Source: Torymus aiolomorphi (Eukaryota > Arthropoda > Insecta > Hymenoptera > Torymidae). From it: DNA of 64,000 nucleotides. The stretch is from contig CM070875.1 of assembly GCA_036365515.1 (NCBI GenBank), positions 101,167,128-101,231,127 of the forward strand, read 5' to 3'. The translations under genes and the position numbers were made by a program. The notes beneath the pieces were generated by a model. It was not told the origin of the DNA. It saw only the letters and a list, made by a program, of their open reading frames with translations, and ran no database searches. How positions within the stretch are numbered: position 1 is the first letter of the stretch; every line of letters starts with the position of its first letter. Below are positions 21,368 to 32,723 of the stretch, piece by piece.

Positions 21368-24300
21368 ATGGATAATTTTGTACAAGAAATGTTAAATAAA
21401 TGGAGTTTAACAAACTACGTAAAGCTGTTTAAGTGTAAGTATAGTAAACTAAAGCTTTTTCTTAGACTAGAATTTATAGGTTAGAAATAAAAAAAATGTA
21501 GTTTTAATATCAATTAATGGTGTTTGATAATGTTCAAATCATGATAGAAATGCGTAAAGCATTTAGTTCACTGCTTAAAGTTGAAGATTAGAATTTGTAT
21601 GTAAATTTATTATTAGTTGATTCCTTCATTGGCAATATCCTTGATTGACAATGAGTCCTTTATTGATTATGTACCATATCTTGTTTTCATTGAAGTGGCT
21701 TCGATCCATCAAAATCTTTTTTCAATGATAATTTTTGTTATTGTAATTTAACAGTTGACTCCTCCGGAGAGAATATTGGCCTACGTAAGATAACTTGCTG
21801 TTTTCATTGAAGTAGCTTCGATCCATCAAAATCTTTTTTCAATGATAACGTTTGTTATTGTAATTTAACAGTTGACTCCTCCGGAGAGAATATTGGCCTA
21901 CGTAAGATAACTTGCTGTTTTCATTGAAGTGGCTTCGATTCCATCAAAATGTTTTTTCAATGATAATGTTTGTTATTGTAATTTAACAGTTGACTCCTCC
22001 GGAGAGAATATTGGCCTACGTAAGATAACTTGCTGTTTTCATTGAAGTGGCTTCGATTCCATCAAAATCTTTTTTCAATGATAATGTTTGTTATTGTAAT
22101 TTAACAGTTGACTCCTCCGGAGAGAATATTGGCCTACGTAAGATAACTTGCTGTTTTCATTGAAGTGGCTTCGATTCCAGCAATATCTTTTTTCAATAGA
22201 AATCAATATTTTGCCTAACTTTTTAAACTTTTAAAATTTTTTCTAAACTTTGAAGAATAGTATTCATTTTTTTTTATTTACCTAAGAGATCTGCTTTAAA
22301 TTATAAAATAATACAAGGAATAGTTGAAAATTTTGAAAATTGCTGTACATTAGTGGTTATATTCAAAATTTGTATATTTTAGTTTATAATGTAGACGAAA
22401 GTGCTTTCCGTACATTGACTGAGGATCTCATAGATAAAATTTTTCCTGTTGAGGAATTAAAAGCGAAGGATGAATTTAAAAATAAGTATAAAGCTTACTT
22501 AATGAGCGATGATTGTCATGAAACTAGTCCACTTGAAATTAATGTAGTGCAAGTAGAAAATATCTCGCCAAATATAATGAAACCTAATAGTAATGGAAGT
22601 TTTGAAAGTTTACATAAAATTAATGAAGAGATGTCACTTGATTTTGATATTGAACCAGGGTCAAGTAAAAATTCAGAAGCTACAGATATCGATGATAATG
22701 TTGAAGCTTATCACATTTGTGGTGAAAAGCTAGCCGCATTTATTTTAGTTGAAAATTCATATACTCACAGTACATATTAATTTTTATTGTCTTTATCTCA
22801 ACTATAAATTTTGATTATTGTTATAATCATTATATATTTTCCAAAAATCTTTACAGTAGAAAAAAATATGCCATTATTTAAATTGCTAAATGAAACGGTC
22901 ACAGGAAAAATAATTTTATACCACTATAAACATGAAAACAAAGTTTTGCAAAAGAATTTATGTAAAATTATTATAGAAAAAGAGATGAGAGATAGTTTAA
23001 GCACTGCAACACCATTGTCGTAAGAAAATAAATAGATTATATTAAAATTTGTACATAAAAAGTGTTAGAAATTTTTTTTTTTTCATGTCTTTAATATCTT
23101 AGACCTGTAGAAAAATATGCTGTAGAAATATTAGACTATATTCATTGAGGTTAATTTATTTCGGGTAATTACTTAATAATATTCATTATAATGATTATTT
23201 TAGATTAGGTAAAAATAGATTTCTGCAATTAAGAGATGACATAACAAAATTGTTCAAAACCGAAGTTATCAAGGGTCTGTACTACACACCAGCATATTAC
23301 GTGCGTACTAAAGAAGGTCAACTTAAAAAAAAAATGCAATTGGATTTTTAGTTAGTGCATATTCTACATTTAGAGATAAGTTGATAAGTATTGGAATTTA
23401 TGAATCGGAAATTAAAGTACAACCAAGCAAGTCTAGCAAGAAAAATAAAAAGAAAGGTGTGTTAGCATTTTTAGTTTTATTTCTATAATTTTTTTTTAAA
23501 TCAAGGTTAAATTATTATCATTATTGTAATAAATTCATTCTTTGGGTACATTCAATGGATTTACATACGTTATTAAAATGTACAATTCAATATTCTTTAT
23601 TTCAGAACCAAATAAATATGTCATAGATATAAACGTTTTGTATGATAGTAATCCAGTTGACAATGACAATGTGTTAGGCACATGGAAAATATCATTTTTT
23701 GAAAGGCACGAAAAATTATATATATCAAAAAATTCACTTGAAATTTTAAATGAATTTTCCGTTTTAAAATCTTCTTTAGGTCCACAATTAGTGAGTCAAA
23801 TTAAATTATACTTACACTGATTTATAATTTATAGTAAAAACATAACAAATTTTAAAACATTTAAAACATTCTTTCTTTTTTCACAGGTAAACCTAGATTT
23901 CGAGGAAATAATTAAAAAAATAAAAAGTTCCCCAGAAGATAGACATAAAAACATAGATATTTCAAAACGTTTAATTACAGTTTGGCCTGGATTAGCACAG
24001 AAAATTATTTCCTTTGCAAATCAAGAAAACGAAAACGAAAAAACTCCTGCTAAAAAAAAAAAGAACATAATAATGCGAAAGAGTTTTTAGAAAAAAACAC
24101 ACCACAAACGAGTGATGGTTAATATTTTTTATTGATTAAATTTTGAATAACTTTAGTTATTAAATTCCATTATAATTTTTCAGATCATAAAAATATTGTA
24201 GCGTTTTTGCTTCTTCCAAGACTAATTAATTACACCAGCAGAGTCACCGGTGCTGAAAAATTTGATAAAGCAGAAATATCAAATTCATTTGTCTTCCACG

Positions 24301-24735
24301 TTGAAGTAATAATTATTTGGTTTTATTTTTCAAATGTTTATAAATCTGTTTCTTGTTTAAAAATAATAATCAATTTTTTCAGGTTGAAGTAATTTCAAAT
24401 GATGTAATTGCAGGCGTAATCGACGACAGAAGAAATTTTTTTAAAAGCATTAATGCGAGTTCGCTGCAACCTTACATCATTGTTGTTGGCCCTTTAGCTA
24501 ATATAAAAGCTTGTTACGTAGTTTTAGATACAGTTAAATACGAATGTAAAACGGTATTAGAAGCAGTAGACTTATGTTTTAAAATATTTTTTTCTTGTAA
24601 AGTGATTATAATGTATGTTGCCCACATGTATGGGCTTTCTTTCATAAGTGTATTTATGAAATTAAGGGGATAAAGGGAATTGTTGCACAAAAAAAGGTTT
24701 TGGAGTTCTATGCACAAATCGATAAAATAAAATAG
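21368..24735 (+). CDS. Multi-exon SAM-domain accessory protein of the transposon
   Basis: Predicted exons: 21368-21434, 22383-22721, 22857-23019, 23204-23456, 23606-23790, 23887-24117, 24184-24305, 24383-24735. The introns have GT-AG ends. Exon 1 joined to exon 2 gives a continuous SAM-like fold (MDNFVQEMLNKWSLTNYVKL then NVDESAFRTLTEDLIDKIFP), a protein-interaction domain. Exon 2 continues with a low-complexity linker; exons 3-8 encode a helical region of unknown function, with VVGPLANIKACYVVLD in the last. Three apparent frameshifts occur: at a 10-A run (23325-23334), an 11-A run (24052-24062) and near 24600; the reading resumes as KKNAIGFLVSAYSTFRDKL after the first. Its place upstream of a transposase, inside shared inverted repeats, suggests an accessory transposition protein. 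Exon ends 2 and 6 are least certain. Confidence 0.65.
21683..22195 (+). repeat. 118-bp tandem repeat in intron 1 with microexon-like units
   Basis: Four copies with a period of 118 (GTTGACTCC at 21753, 21871, 21989, 22107) plus a partial fifth. Every unit ends a T-rich stretch with TAATTTAACAG, then has a 30-base segment TTGACTCCTCCGGAGAGAAT plus ATTGGCCTAC, then GTAAGATAA. This has the look of acceptor, in-frame 30-nt exon and donor. Confidence 0.85.
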
Positions 24736-24835
24736 TTTTAATATTTCATTTTAAAATTTACTTTTAATAATTGATTATTTATTTGTAGATTTAATAAATT
24801 ATTTGTAGCTTTAGTTTGTATTATTACGAATAAAA

Positions 24836-26918
24836 ATGGATTTACAAAACGGAATTTTGAAGTTAACCTGCGAATTGTACCGAGACTTAAAACTATCAAG
24901 ATCGCAAATTCAAAATATCTTAACATCTTTTAAATCATTTATTAATGATTATTATCATCCCTTTTTATTAAACAATTTAAATGATAGTCTTAATAAAGCT
25001 ATTAATAAGGAAGTTAGCGACTGTATTCATAATGTATTAAAGGAGTGTAAAAATCCCTTTTAAAATTTCGAAACAGAATACAAACGATTAAAGTTATATA
25101 AAAATTTGCATTTGTACATTGATCCTGAAATTTGTTCTGTACATGAAGAATATGTACCAAAATTGCAGGAAAGTCAAGTTTTGGAAACCATCAAAACTTA
25201 TTCAATAGTACATTTATCTTTAAAATTTTCACTGACAAAATTATTTGAAATTGAAAATTTGCTTAGTTCAACATTACAGTACATGCAAGAATTACAGTCT
25301 GAAGAAACTTTAATTTCAAATTTTATCCAAGGATCATTGTGGAAAAAAGTAAATGTGTAAATATTTACTACGATGATGTAGAAACTGGAAATCCATTGGG
25401 TTCTCATGCCGGAAAAAATCATCTTGGCACAGTTTACGCAAGTGTACCTTGCTTACCTCCAAACTTTGGTTCGAAACTGGATAGCATCTTTTTAACAGAT
25501 TTATTTTACTCAAAAGATAGAAAGCGCTTTGGAAATAAAGCTATTTTTAAAAAACTTATAAGTGAATTAAAAGAATTAGAAGATGAAGGTATCAATGTTT
25601 TATTGGATGGAAAAATTACTAAAATTTATTTTATACTTGTTTTAATTCTTGGAGACAACTTAGGACTTAACAGTTTGTTGGGTTTTGTTGAGTCATTTGC
25701 GTCTACGTATTATTGCCGGATTTGTTACGGTACTCCGCATGAAACAAAACGTTTAACTTTAGAAGATGAAACCTTACTACGAACCTGTGAAAAATATGAG
25801 GCAGATGTGAAAAATATGAGGCAGATATAAAAAATATTGATTATAAGAACACCGGAATAAAGGAAGCATGTATTTTCAACGAACTGAAATCTTTTCACGT
25901 TATACAAAATTCATCAATTGATATAATGCATGATGTTATGGAAGGTGTTGCAAATGATGTGATGTCGAAAATTGTATTAAAATTAGTAGAAGAAAAATAT
26001 TTTTCTATACATGCTCTGAATAATTGTTTGAGAACAACGAATTTTGCTTTCGAATCATCAAATGTTCCTCTTCCTATTTCTCTTGATTATGTAAAATCGC
26101 AAGGCCGAATGAAAATGTCTGCATCAGAAATGCTCTTTTTCACGCGGTATTTTGGCTTAATGATGGGAGAGTATGTGCCAGATGATTGTGAAATGTGGTT
26201 ATTGTACATTAAATTGAGAGAAATAGTTCACATAATAACATCTCCAGAAATACTGCCTTCTTATCTTCATCATTTACAAATTTTAATAGACGAACATCAT
26301 AAATTATATAGAAAGTTATTTGATGATTTAAAAGCTAAGTTTCACATGTTGACTCACTACATTCGTATAATACAGCAGAATGGACCTGTAATAAATATAT
26401 CTACTTTACGCTTTGAGTCGAAACATACAGAAATTAAATCAATTGTTGAATCGTCATCTTCAGAAAAATTTGTATTACAGTCTGTAGCAACAAGATATGC
26501 ACTAAGTTTAATGCACCTCCGATACCAGAAATACAAACAAATGTATAGTATATTCGGTCCTGAAGTAGAAAATGATGACGCTAAGATTATTTTCCCATCT
26601 GCTAAGATAAGTAAGCAGTTTACTAAACTTACCATTAACGATGTAACTTATGAGTCCGGCGTAATAATTTTAGCTACAATTTGTGACAGTGGCCCACAAT
26701 TTGGACTAATAAGTGGAGTTTTTTTAGCAGATGATGTTGTTTATTTCAGTTATACACCGTATAAAATTTTTGGTTTCAATAAACATTATTACGGATACAG
26801 CGTCATAATTAATAATAACAAAAGAATTATTACGTACGACGATTTACCATTTAGAACACCATGTATATTAATTAAAAAGAATAATATTTCGTACATTGCA
26901 ACAAGATGTATCGTATAA
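24836..26918 (+). pseudogene. CACTA/EnSpm-like transposase, decayed
   Basis: Single-exon gene of about 690 codons starting MDLQNGILKLTCELYRDLKL. Conserved blocks in order: YYDDVETGNPLGSHAGKNHL (about 25365), LGDNLGLNSLLGFVESF with nearby CRIC (about 25650-25725), IMHDVMEGVANDVM (about 25924), and TLRFESKHTEIK (about 26400). The acidic residues in the first three are the likely catalytic DDE set; this assignment is inferred by family resemblance. Breaks: TAA at 25060-25062; a frameshift near the A run at 25341-25346; and a 20-bp tandem duplication at about 25787-25826 that shifts the frame before KNIDYKNTG. The final 330 codons are open. The intact protein would cut and join element ends. Confidence 0.75.
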
Positions 26919-27326
26919 AAATGATTAATACATAAATATTTTTATAATATATGTTATTACAAATGTGTATATAATAGAATTTAAATAAACATTGTATATA
27001 AACAATTTGAAATACGATTTATTTTCCTAACCTTTATTTTGTTAATTAGAATTTTTTATATTCGTTTAATTTTTATTACGTTAATAAATTTTTATCAATA
27101 AAATTATATATATGCTGTAATGCGTATAATTGTTGTACAAATAATTTTGCATACACTTATGCGTGCGCGTGCATGCGCATCTGCACGAATATAATATGCT
27201 TATATAATGCACTTGCGCGATATATATAAAACGTATTTTTATTTGCTGCGCTTGACCCGTGGGAAAATAGCAGCATATGTTGAATTTACAGATACGTAGT
27301 ACGTGAAAATGGAGTTCCAACAGTAG

Positions 27327-27524
27327 TACGGGAAAAACCGATACCACGTATTTGAAAACGGCAGACTTCACCTCGCAAATACAGACACTAACATAAGTAC
27401 CTTAAATTTAAGTACCTGTCATCGGTTAAACTGAACATGTTACGATAATTTGTAGGAACAAGGTATAGAAATTATACATAACTAACGCTAGTGCGTGTTT
27501 TTCCGGGGAAAACTTCTTTCCGTG
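27327..27524 (-). repeat. Right subterminal inverted repeat of EnSpm-like element
   Basis: Inverted counterpart of 21027-21221; see the paired blocks at 27327-27345 and 27508-27524. Confidence 0.7.
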
Positions 27525-27556
27525 AAACCAGATTACCATTGACGAATGCACCAGTG

Positions 27557-28245
27557 TTGAGTTTTCTCTTTTTGTTTTTCTCCTATTCGCGGTATTAGTG
27601 TATGTGTGCATGTGTGTATATGTATAAGTTATACGAACATCAGTGAGCGATTAGTCTACAGTTTTCGTTAAACTTTGTAAAATTTTACTTTATATTTTTG
27701 TATTAATCGGGAATAATGAAACGGTATTTTTCCTTATGTTATTCAAAAGCATTTTACTTAACACAAAAATTTCAAATACAAAAGTTGTTGATAACATTGA
27801 AATAAAACTTTTTTTCTATTCAACATTTGCATAAATAAAAATAAAAACTATTATTATAATTCAAATAGAAATAATGAAAAGAATGTTTTTAATTTTAAAT
27901 ATAATTGCAATCATAGTACTTATATATTTAATATTCTTATGTGTACTTTAATCATATCAATTAATAATACTTAATTTATATGAATCATAGACTATTCGAA
28001 AAGTTATCTGCATATATCTATATTTGTAGAATTATAAGGCAAATTTTCTACAAAAAAATAATAAATATGTAATAGTAGATGCATAATTTCCATTTAAATT
28101 TTACTGCAGTGATGTATTTATGTGTATTCTAATGATAATAATGATGAACATAAGTATTACAATTAATGCAATAATAAAATTATAAGGTTTTTCTGAGCAT
28201 TGCGGTCGTGCCTATTATGTAAAAATTAAGTTTTTACATAGGGAG
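27557..28245. other. AT-rich DNA with a 175-bp satellite fragment
   Basis: No genes. 27755-27830 (ACAAAAATTTCAAATACAAAA, then GTTGTTGATAACATTGAAAT) matches one unit of the tandem repeat at 18560-19340. The rest is AT-rich and unassigned. Confidence 0.5.
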
Positions 28246-28336
28246 GGGGCGGGCGACGAACGAAGCGAGAAGCAGGTGTGTGTGGCAGCGGGGGGGGGGG
28301 GGGGGGGGGGGTTAACAGGGGGCTCAGCCCCCCTAG
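28246..28336 (+). mobile_element. Helitron 3' terminus
   Basis: GC-rich stretch with GAACGAAGCGAG, a run of more than 20 G (about 28290-28311), then the hairpin GGGGGCTCAGCCCCC and CTAG at 28333-28336, followed by T. This is the expected CTRR-T Helitron end in plus orientation. No helicase sequence is recognisable immediately upstream, so it is probably a non-autonomous copy; its 5' end is not located. Confidence 0.65.
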
Positions 28337-29835
28337 TTGATCACGATATCCTATTTATATTCTTCTAAAAATTTTTCGAAAGTAATTGCTTCTGACTATA
28401 TATTTATTCCTCCTGAAAGTTTTTTCAACGGAAATGTTGAAAAATTTTATGCCTGAGATGTCCACATTGTACATTTGTAAGGCTCTTTGTCTGTTAGCAA
28501 GGGCCTTCCCTAGGAGGACTCATTTCTTTGACAATAGTGCAACTCTTCTTCATCGACAAATCTATATTATTTTAAAGTTGGAAGGTTCTTTGACTACACG
28601 CCCACAAAAAAACGGTTCTGTACTTTAGATTGGACTATCATATCTCGGTAAAAGATCGAAGGAAGCTTAGATTTTGTTTAAAATTTTTGTACAGGAGCAT
28701 TCGATGTTGCTAATCACAATCTTGCTGTAAGACTATTCAAATTAAAAATGGCGGATCCAATATGGCCGTTAGAAGTTCGAGAAAAGCTCAGATTTTGTTG
28801 AAAATTGGTATACGGGGATTTTCGAGGTCTTTGATCAAGATTTTGCTATTGGACTTTCGAAACTCAAAATGGCGGATCCAATATGGCGGATAATACTAGA
28901 GGAAGCACCTTTTTTATCACGGTATCCTATTATATATCTAAAAGTTTTTCCAAAGTTTTTAGAAAGTGATTGTAGGGCTTCTGGCGCAGGATACCACTTG
29001 AAATATAAATCTCTCGCGCCTATTAACAGTACCTCTAGGGTGGCATCTCAAACTATTTTAATATTGACATTATTTTGAGGGGGGTTGACGGGAGGTCGAC
29101 CAAGCGAGGAGGGGGGGCGGCGTCGGGGTCGCGAGGAGGGGGCGAGGGGCGCTGAGGGGAGGCGGCTCTTCTCAAAATACGTATAAATAATCACATTTTT
29201 CCGTTATTTTGATGGGGTGCTGAGGGGAAGCGGTAAGGGGTGGTTTAGGAGTAGGCCAGGGGGCGTGAGGAGCGGGCAGGGGGTCGCGAGGGTTGGCGAA
29301 AGGGTGCGAGAGGGGCTGGGTGGTAAGAATTTTGGAGCATCTATATAATATAGGGAGATATATGGGAAAATTCATGTCAATTGTTCAGCTCAAAACTTTA
29401 AAATTGCTCAAAATTCTTTAACTTATTCCAAATTAGCCACAAAACACAAATATAAAGTTTTAGAGCAAAATATGCAATCGTTCTAAAGTTATGATTAATC
29501 GAAAATTTTGAATTTTTTCGTAAATCTTGCATTTTTTTGATTTTTTAACTCCAAAACTTGAATCTTTTTGTATAGCATATTAAATGAGAAAAAGTTTGCA
29601 AATTGTAAGTAGAATCGCTCACAATTTTTGCAGATCGATGCCAATCATTTTGCTAATTTATACTTGAAAACTATGCTTCAGGCGAATGCGACAGTATCAA
29701 TATCCCTCACAAAAGGCTAAAAGACTGGTAAAAAATGTTACCTTTAAAATGCGACCTTGATGAAGATGGAAATAGATCACAGAAAAAAGTTTCGGGCAAC
29801 TAAAACTGTCAAAACAGTAAAGAAGCACTATTTTC
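28337..29835. other. Mixed dispersed repeats
   Basis: 28568-28625 holds the GTTGGAAGGTTCTTTGACT repeat word. 28690-28930 holds about two units of the 120-bp satellite (AAAATGGCGGATCCAATATGG). 29080-29320 is strongly G-rich with GCTGAGGGG words, like 36960-37110 and 60060-60260. 29400-29835 is AT-rich without features. No coding sequence is convincing. Confidence 0.5.
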
Positions 29836-30645
29836 AGTCTCTTCGCGCCTGTCTCTACGTCTCTGTCTGTAGAGACAGGCGTGCCTGTCTACGCCTTCCT
29901 GTCTACGTGGTTGTCTCTACGTCTCTGTCTCTACATCTCTGCTTCTATTTTTCTATCTCTAATGTCTCTACGTCTCTGTCTTTACGTCTCTGCCTCTACA
30001 GCTCTGTATCTAATCTCTGTCTCTATGTCTCTGTCTCTACTTTTTTGTCTCTACGTCTGGGTCTCTACGCTACTATCTCTACGTCTCTATCTCTACATCT
30101 CTGTCTCCACGTCTCTGTCTCTATGACTTTGTCTCTACGTCTCTGTCTCCACGTCTCTGTGTCTACGTCTCTTCTCTACGTCTCTCTCTCCCTCTCGCTC
30201 TCTCTCTCTCTACATATGTAACTGTATGCCTGTCTCTACGCGCCTCTCTCTCTCTCTCCCTCTCTCTCCCTCACCCTCTCCCCTCTCCCTCTCCCCCCTC
30301 TCTCTCTGACTCAGTCTCTACGTTTCTGTCTCTGTTTCTCCGATTCTGTCTCTACGTCTTCGTCTCTACGTCTCTGTCTCTACGCCTGTGTCTCTACAAC
30401 TATGTCACTATGTTTCCATCTCTACGTCTCTACACGTACGTCTTTTCTCTACTTCTCTCTCTACATATTTGACTGTTCGCCTCTGTCTCTACGAGCCTGT
30501 CTCTACTTTTCTGTCTCTCTGACTCTGTCTCTACGTTTCTGTCTCTGTTCCTCCAACTCTGTCTCTATGTCTCCGTCTCGACGTCTCTGTTACTACGCCT
30601 CTATCTCTACGTCGCCATCTCTCTCTCTCTCTCTCTCTCTCTTGC
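29836..30645 (+). repeat. GTCTCTAC minisatellite, left half
   Basis: Variants of GTCTCTACGTCTCT repeated throughout with pure CT stretches near 30180-30310 and 30620-30640. It resumes at 36088-36745, so a retrotransposon split one array. The Ser/Leu/Cys-rich open frames (SLSLRLCLYVS) are translated repeat. Confidence 0.92.
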
Positions 30646-31514
30646 TTGGTAAGTAAACAGCGTTCGTCTCGAGCTCCACACTATTTGAGCATTTTTCTCA
30701 ACTCTGCCTTACTCTTCGGAGACAATTCTTTTAGGAAAGGTGCCTCGTCGGCTCTTAAGCTCGCAGCCTAAAGATTGCACAATTTCGATGCAATTTTATG
30801 AGCCTGGGGCCACTTTTCCTGTCGAAAAACGAATCCAGCTGCAAACCGTCACGTACACTGGCTACTCGGACGCTGCCGAGCACCTACAGCTACTTTGACG
30901 CTGCCGAGCACCTACGAACCACTCTGTTGTGCTCGCGGTCTCATCACTGGCTTTATGGTGTATTCTGCTGTCCCCAGCTGGTCATCGCCTAGTGCACCTT
31001 TGTGTATGCACCGAACTGTCTGCTAGTGCTATAATCGGAGAGCGGACCGCAATACAGCCAACGACCAGCTGAGCTTCCCTGCTGATTAGTGTTCCACCAG
31101 GTATCCGTAGTGCATCGTGGCCGGACTGCGCAGTGACTTTTATGCGTTGAGTCATGAATTATCTTTCTAGATATTGGCCAAAATTTTTATCTTTCTAAAA
31201 TCTCGCTAAATTCAAATTTGATCCGCCGGCTGTTTATGTTATTGTTGTACTATAGCGTTTGTATGTATTTCGTCTATTTATATTTCGCGTCTAGACCCGG
31301 GCTGTGAGTTGGTGTTTGAATGTGCTTGACGTGATCGCGCCCTGCGCTGCAGCTCGTATATAAGTACTCTGTCCAAATCGAGATGTCTCCACCGATTATC
31401 TTTGGCGGGCTTTTTTGAGATACGCTCTTAAAATTATTTAATTACGTATTTATGGTATTTTATTTCGTCCGTGTATAGCGTAATGTAAAGGCTCTAAGCT
31501 GGCGCCTATGGATC
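30646..31514 (+). other. 5' UTR / promoter region of non-LTR element
   Basis: Mixed composition with a short near-duplicated stretch (CGCTGCCGAGCACCTACAGC at about 30870, then CGCTGCCGAGCACCTACGAA at about 30900). Elements of this type carry an internal promoter here; I cannot mark it precisely. Confidence 0.5.
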
Positions 31515-32690
31515 ATGCCTAGCTGCACCCGTTGTAAAAAGCGCATAGCCTATAAGCGTCTTAGGTGTACTACGTGCGAAATCTCATTGCATCCGGCTTG
31601 CGCCCAAAGATACTTGATGTCCGCTAATGCCAAAGATTGCTGCATTAAATCAATCCGGTTGTTGGCAAGTGGAGAAGTCCCGGATACCACGTGCACGGCC
31701 TCGCTCGTCGCACTACCATTTACAAGCTCGCGCGCAAATACCTTTGACGCTCAACGCGATATTGATCCTAACTGCAGCTTCTCGGACTCATCGACCAGCT
31801 CTCCCATTTTATCGCCTGTTAAAACACCGAGTCGAGAAGGATCAACGATGAGTGCGGAAAATGGCGATGGCCCAGCCACAGAGGATCTAGAACGTGGCGT
31901 CAGTGATGAGTTTAGAACGGCGACCAACGGTGCCCCGCCGTACTTTCGTGGCTTTCTTGACCTCTTCATGAAAATCAATGCCAATCACGTGACAGCCCTC
32001 GCGGAAAATACTAGAGCTGTCCATGAGAATACCGTTGCCATTTGTGGCCTCTCTGATCGCGTCGATGCGTTAGAGCGGAAGCAAGCAGATATGGACACGC
32101 AGCATAAGTCTGAGTTAAACTCAGTATGCTCCGAAATCGCCCTGCTGTCAGCTGCTAACGAGAAAGCTGTCCAGAAGAACACGATTACTGACACTAGGGA
32201 AATCGTTGTTACAGGCATCCCATCGTCGATAACACTTGAGCCGCTGGCGCTAATGACTGCGTTGCTAGCGTCACTCAACCTCCATCAGCTCTCCCCGCAC
32301 GTCATTGATTTTTGCCCATGGAATTCCGCCAAAGCCCGGCCGTCTCAGAGTGAGCAGCCCAGCACACCTCCACTGCGAGCATTCGTTTATACCATGTCAT
32401 GCCCCTCAACCAGAGATGACATACTCAGAAAAACCTCGGGCTTGAAAAATCTTGATTGCCAGGCAATTTTCGATGCGGGAGGCGCCGCCAAGCTCTCTGT
32501 GAATGCGCTCTGGCCCGGTCCTGTGTACAAATTGCTCAAGAGTGCGGCTGCCATCTACAAGAGCCTCGGTTTTCAACGACCGGTGGTTAGAAACCTGACT
32601 GTTTTCATGCGCCTAAATAAAACTGCTCCGCTCATACCGATTCGTTCCGAAGCGGACCTCGAGGTCCTGCAAAAAAACCTGCCTGCGTGA
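31515..32690 (+). CDS. Non-LTR element ORF1 with PHD-like zinc finger
   Basis: 391 residues, uninterrupted. The first 45 residues have spaced ligands: C4 and C7 (CTRC), C18 and C21 (CTTC), then SLHPAC with His and Cys, then CC, matching a PHD-like finger found in ORF1 of several jockey/CR1-type elements. A Ser/Thr-rich acidic linker follows, then a coiled-coil-like segment near residues 155-230 (LAENTRAVHENTVAICGL then DRVDALERKQADMDTQHK). The C-terminal half reads as an RNA-binding/oligomerisation domain (ETREIVVTGIPSS onward). The role is to bind element RNA and accompany ORF2 protein. ORF2 begins 33 bases after the ORF1 stop. This is the best-preserved frame of the element; there is no sign of an intron. 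Confidence 0.88.
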   Translation: MPSCTRCKKRIAYKRLRCTTCEISLHPACAQRYLMSANAKDCCIKSIRLLASGEVPDTTCTASLVALPFTSSRANTFDAQRDIDPNCSFSDSSTSSPILSPVKTPSREGSTMSAENGDGPATEDLERGVSDEFRTATNGAPPYFRGFLDLFMKINANHVTALAENTRAVHENTVAICGLSDRVDALERKQADMDTQHKSELNSVCSEIALLSAANEKAVQKNTITDTREIVVTGIPSSITLEPLALMTALLASLNLHQLSPHVIDFCPWNSAKARPSQSEQPSTPPLRAFVYTMSCPSTRDDILRKTSGLKNLDCQAIFDAGGAAKLSVNALWPGPVYKLLKSAAAIYKSLGFQRPVVRNLTVFMRLNKTAPLIPIRSEADLEVLQKNLPA

Positions 32691-32723
32691 CGCCGGACGA
32701 TAAGCGCCACAGCGCCTGCGAGC

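Larger units (their letters stand above)
20990..27556 (+). mobile_element. CACTA/EnSpm-like DNA transposon with SAM-domain gene
   Basis: Two genes on the plus strand lie between matching subterminal inverted blocks: CACGGAAAGAAGTTTTC (21027-21043 against 27508-27524) and GGTATCGGTTTTTCCCGTA (21203-21221 against 27327-27345). The spacing between the blocks is nearly equal at both ends (about 176-180 bp), which supports a single element. A CAGTG at 27552-27556 could be the right terminus, since animal EnSpm elements often end CACTG/CAGTG; the left terminus is not resolved. The transposase has a CACTA-like YYDDVETGNPLGS block. Boundaries are approximate. Confidence 0.65.

Noticed and set aside
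29757..30656. Ser/Leu/Cys-rich open frames such as SLSLRLCLYVS
   Set aside because: Direct translation of the GTCTCTAC minisatellite; the same happens at 36109-36777.
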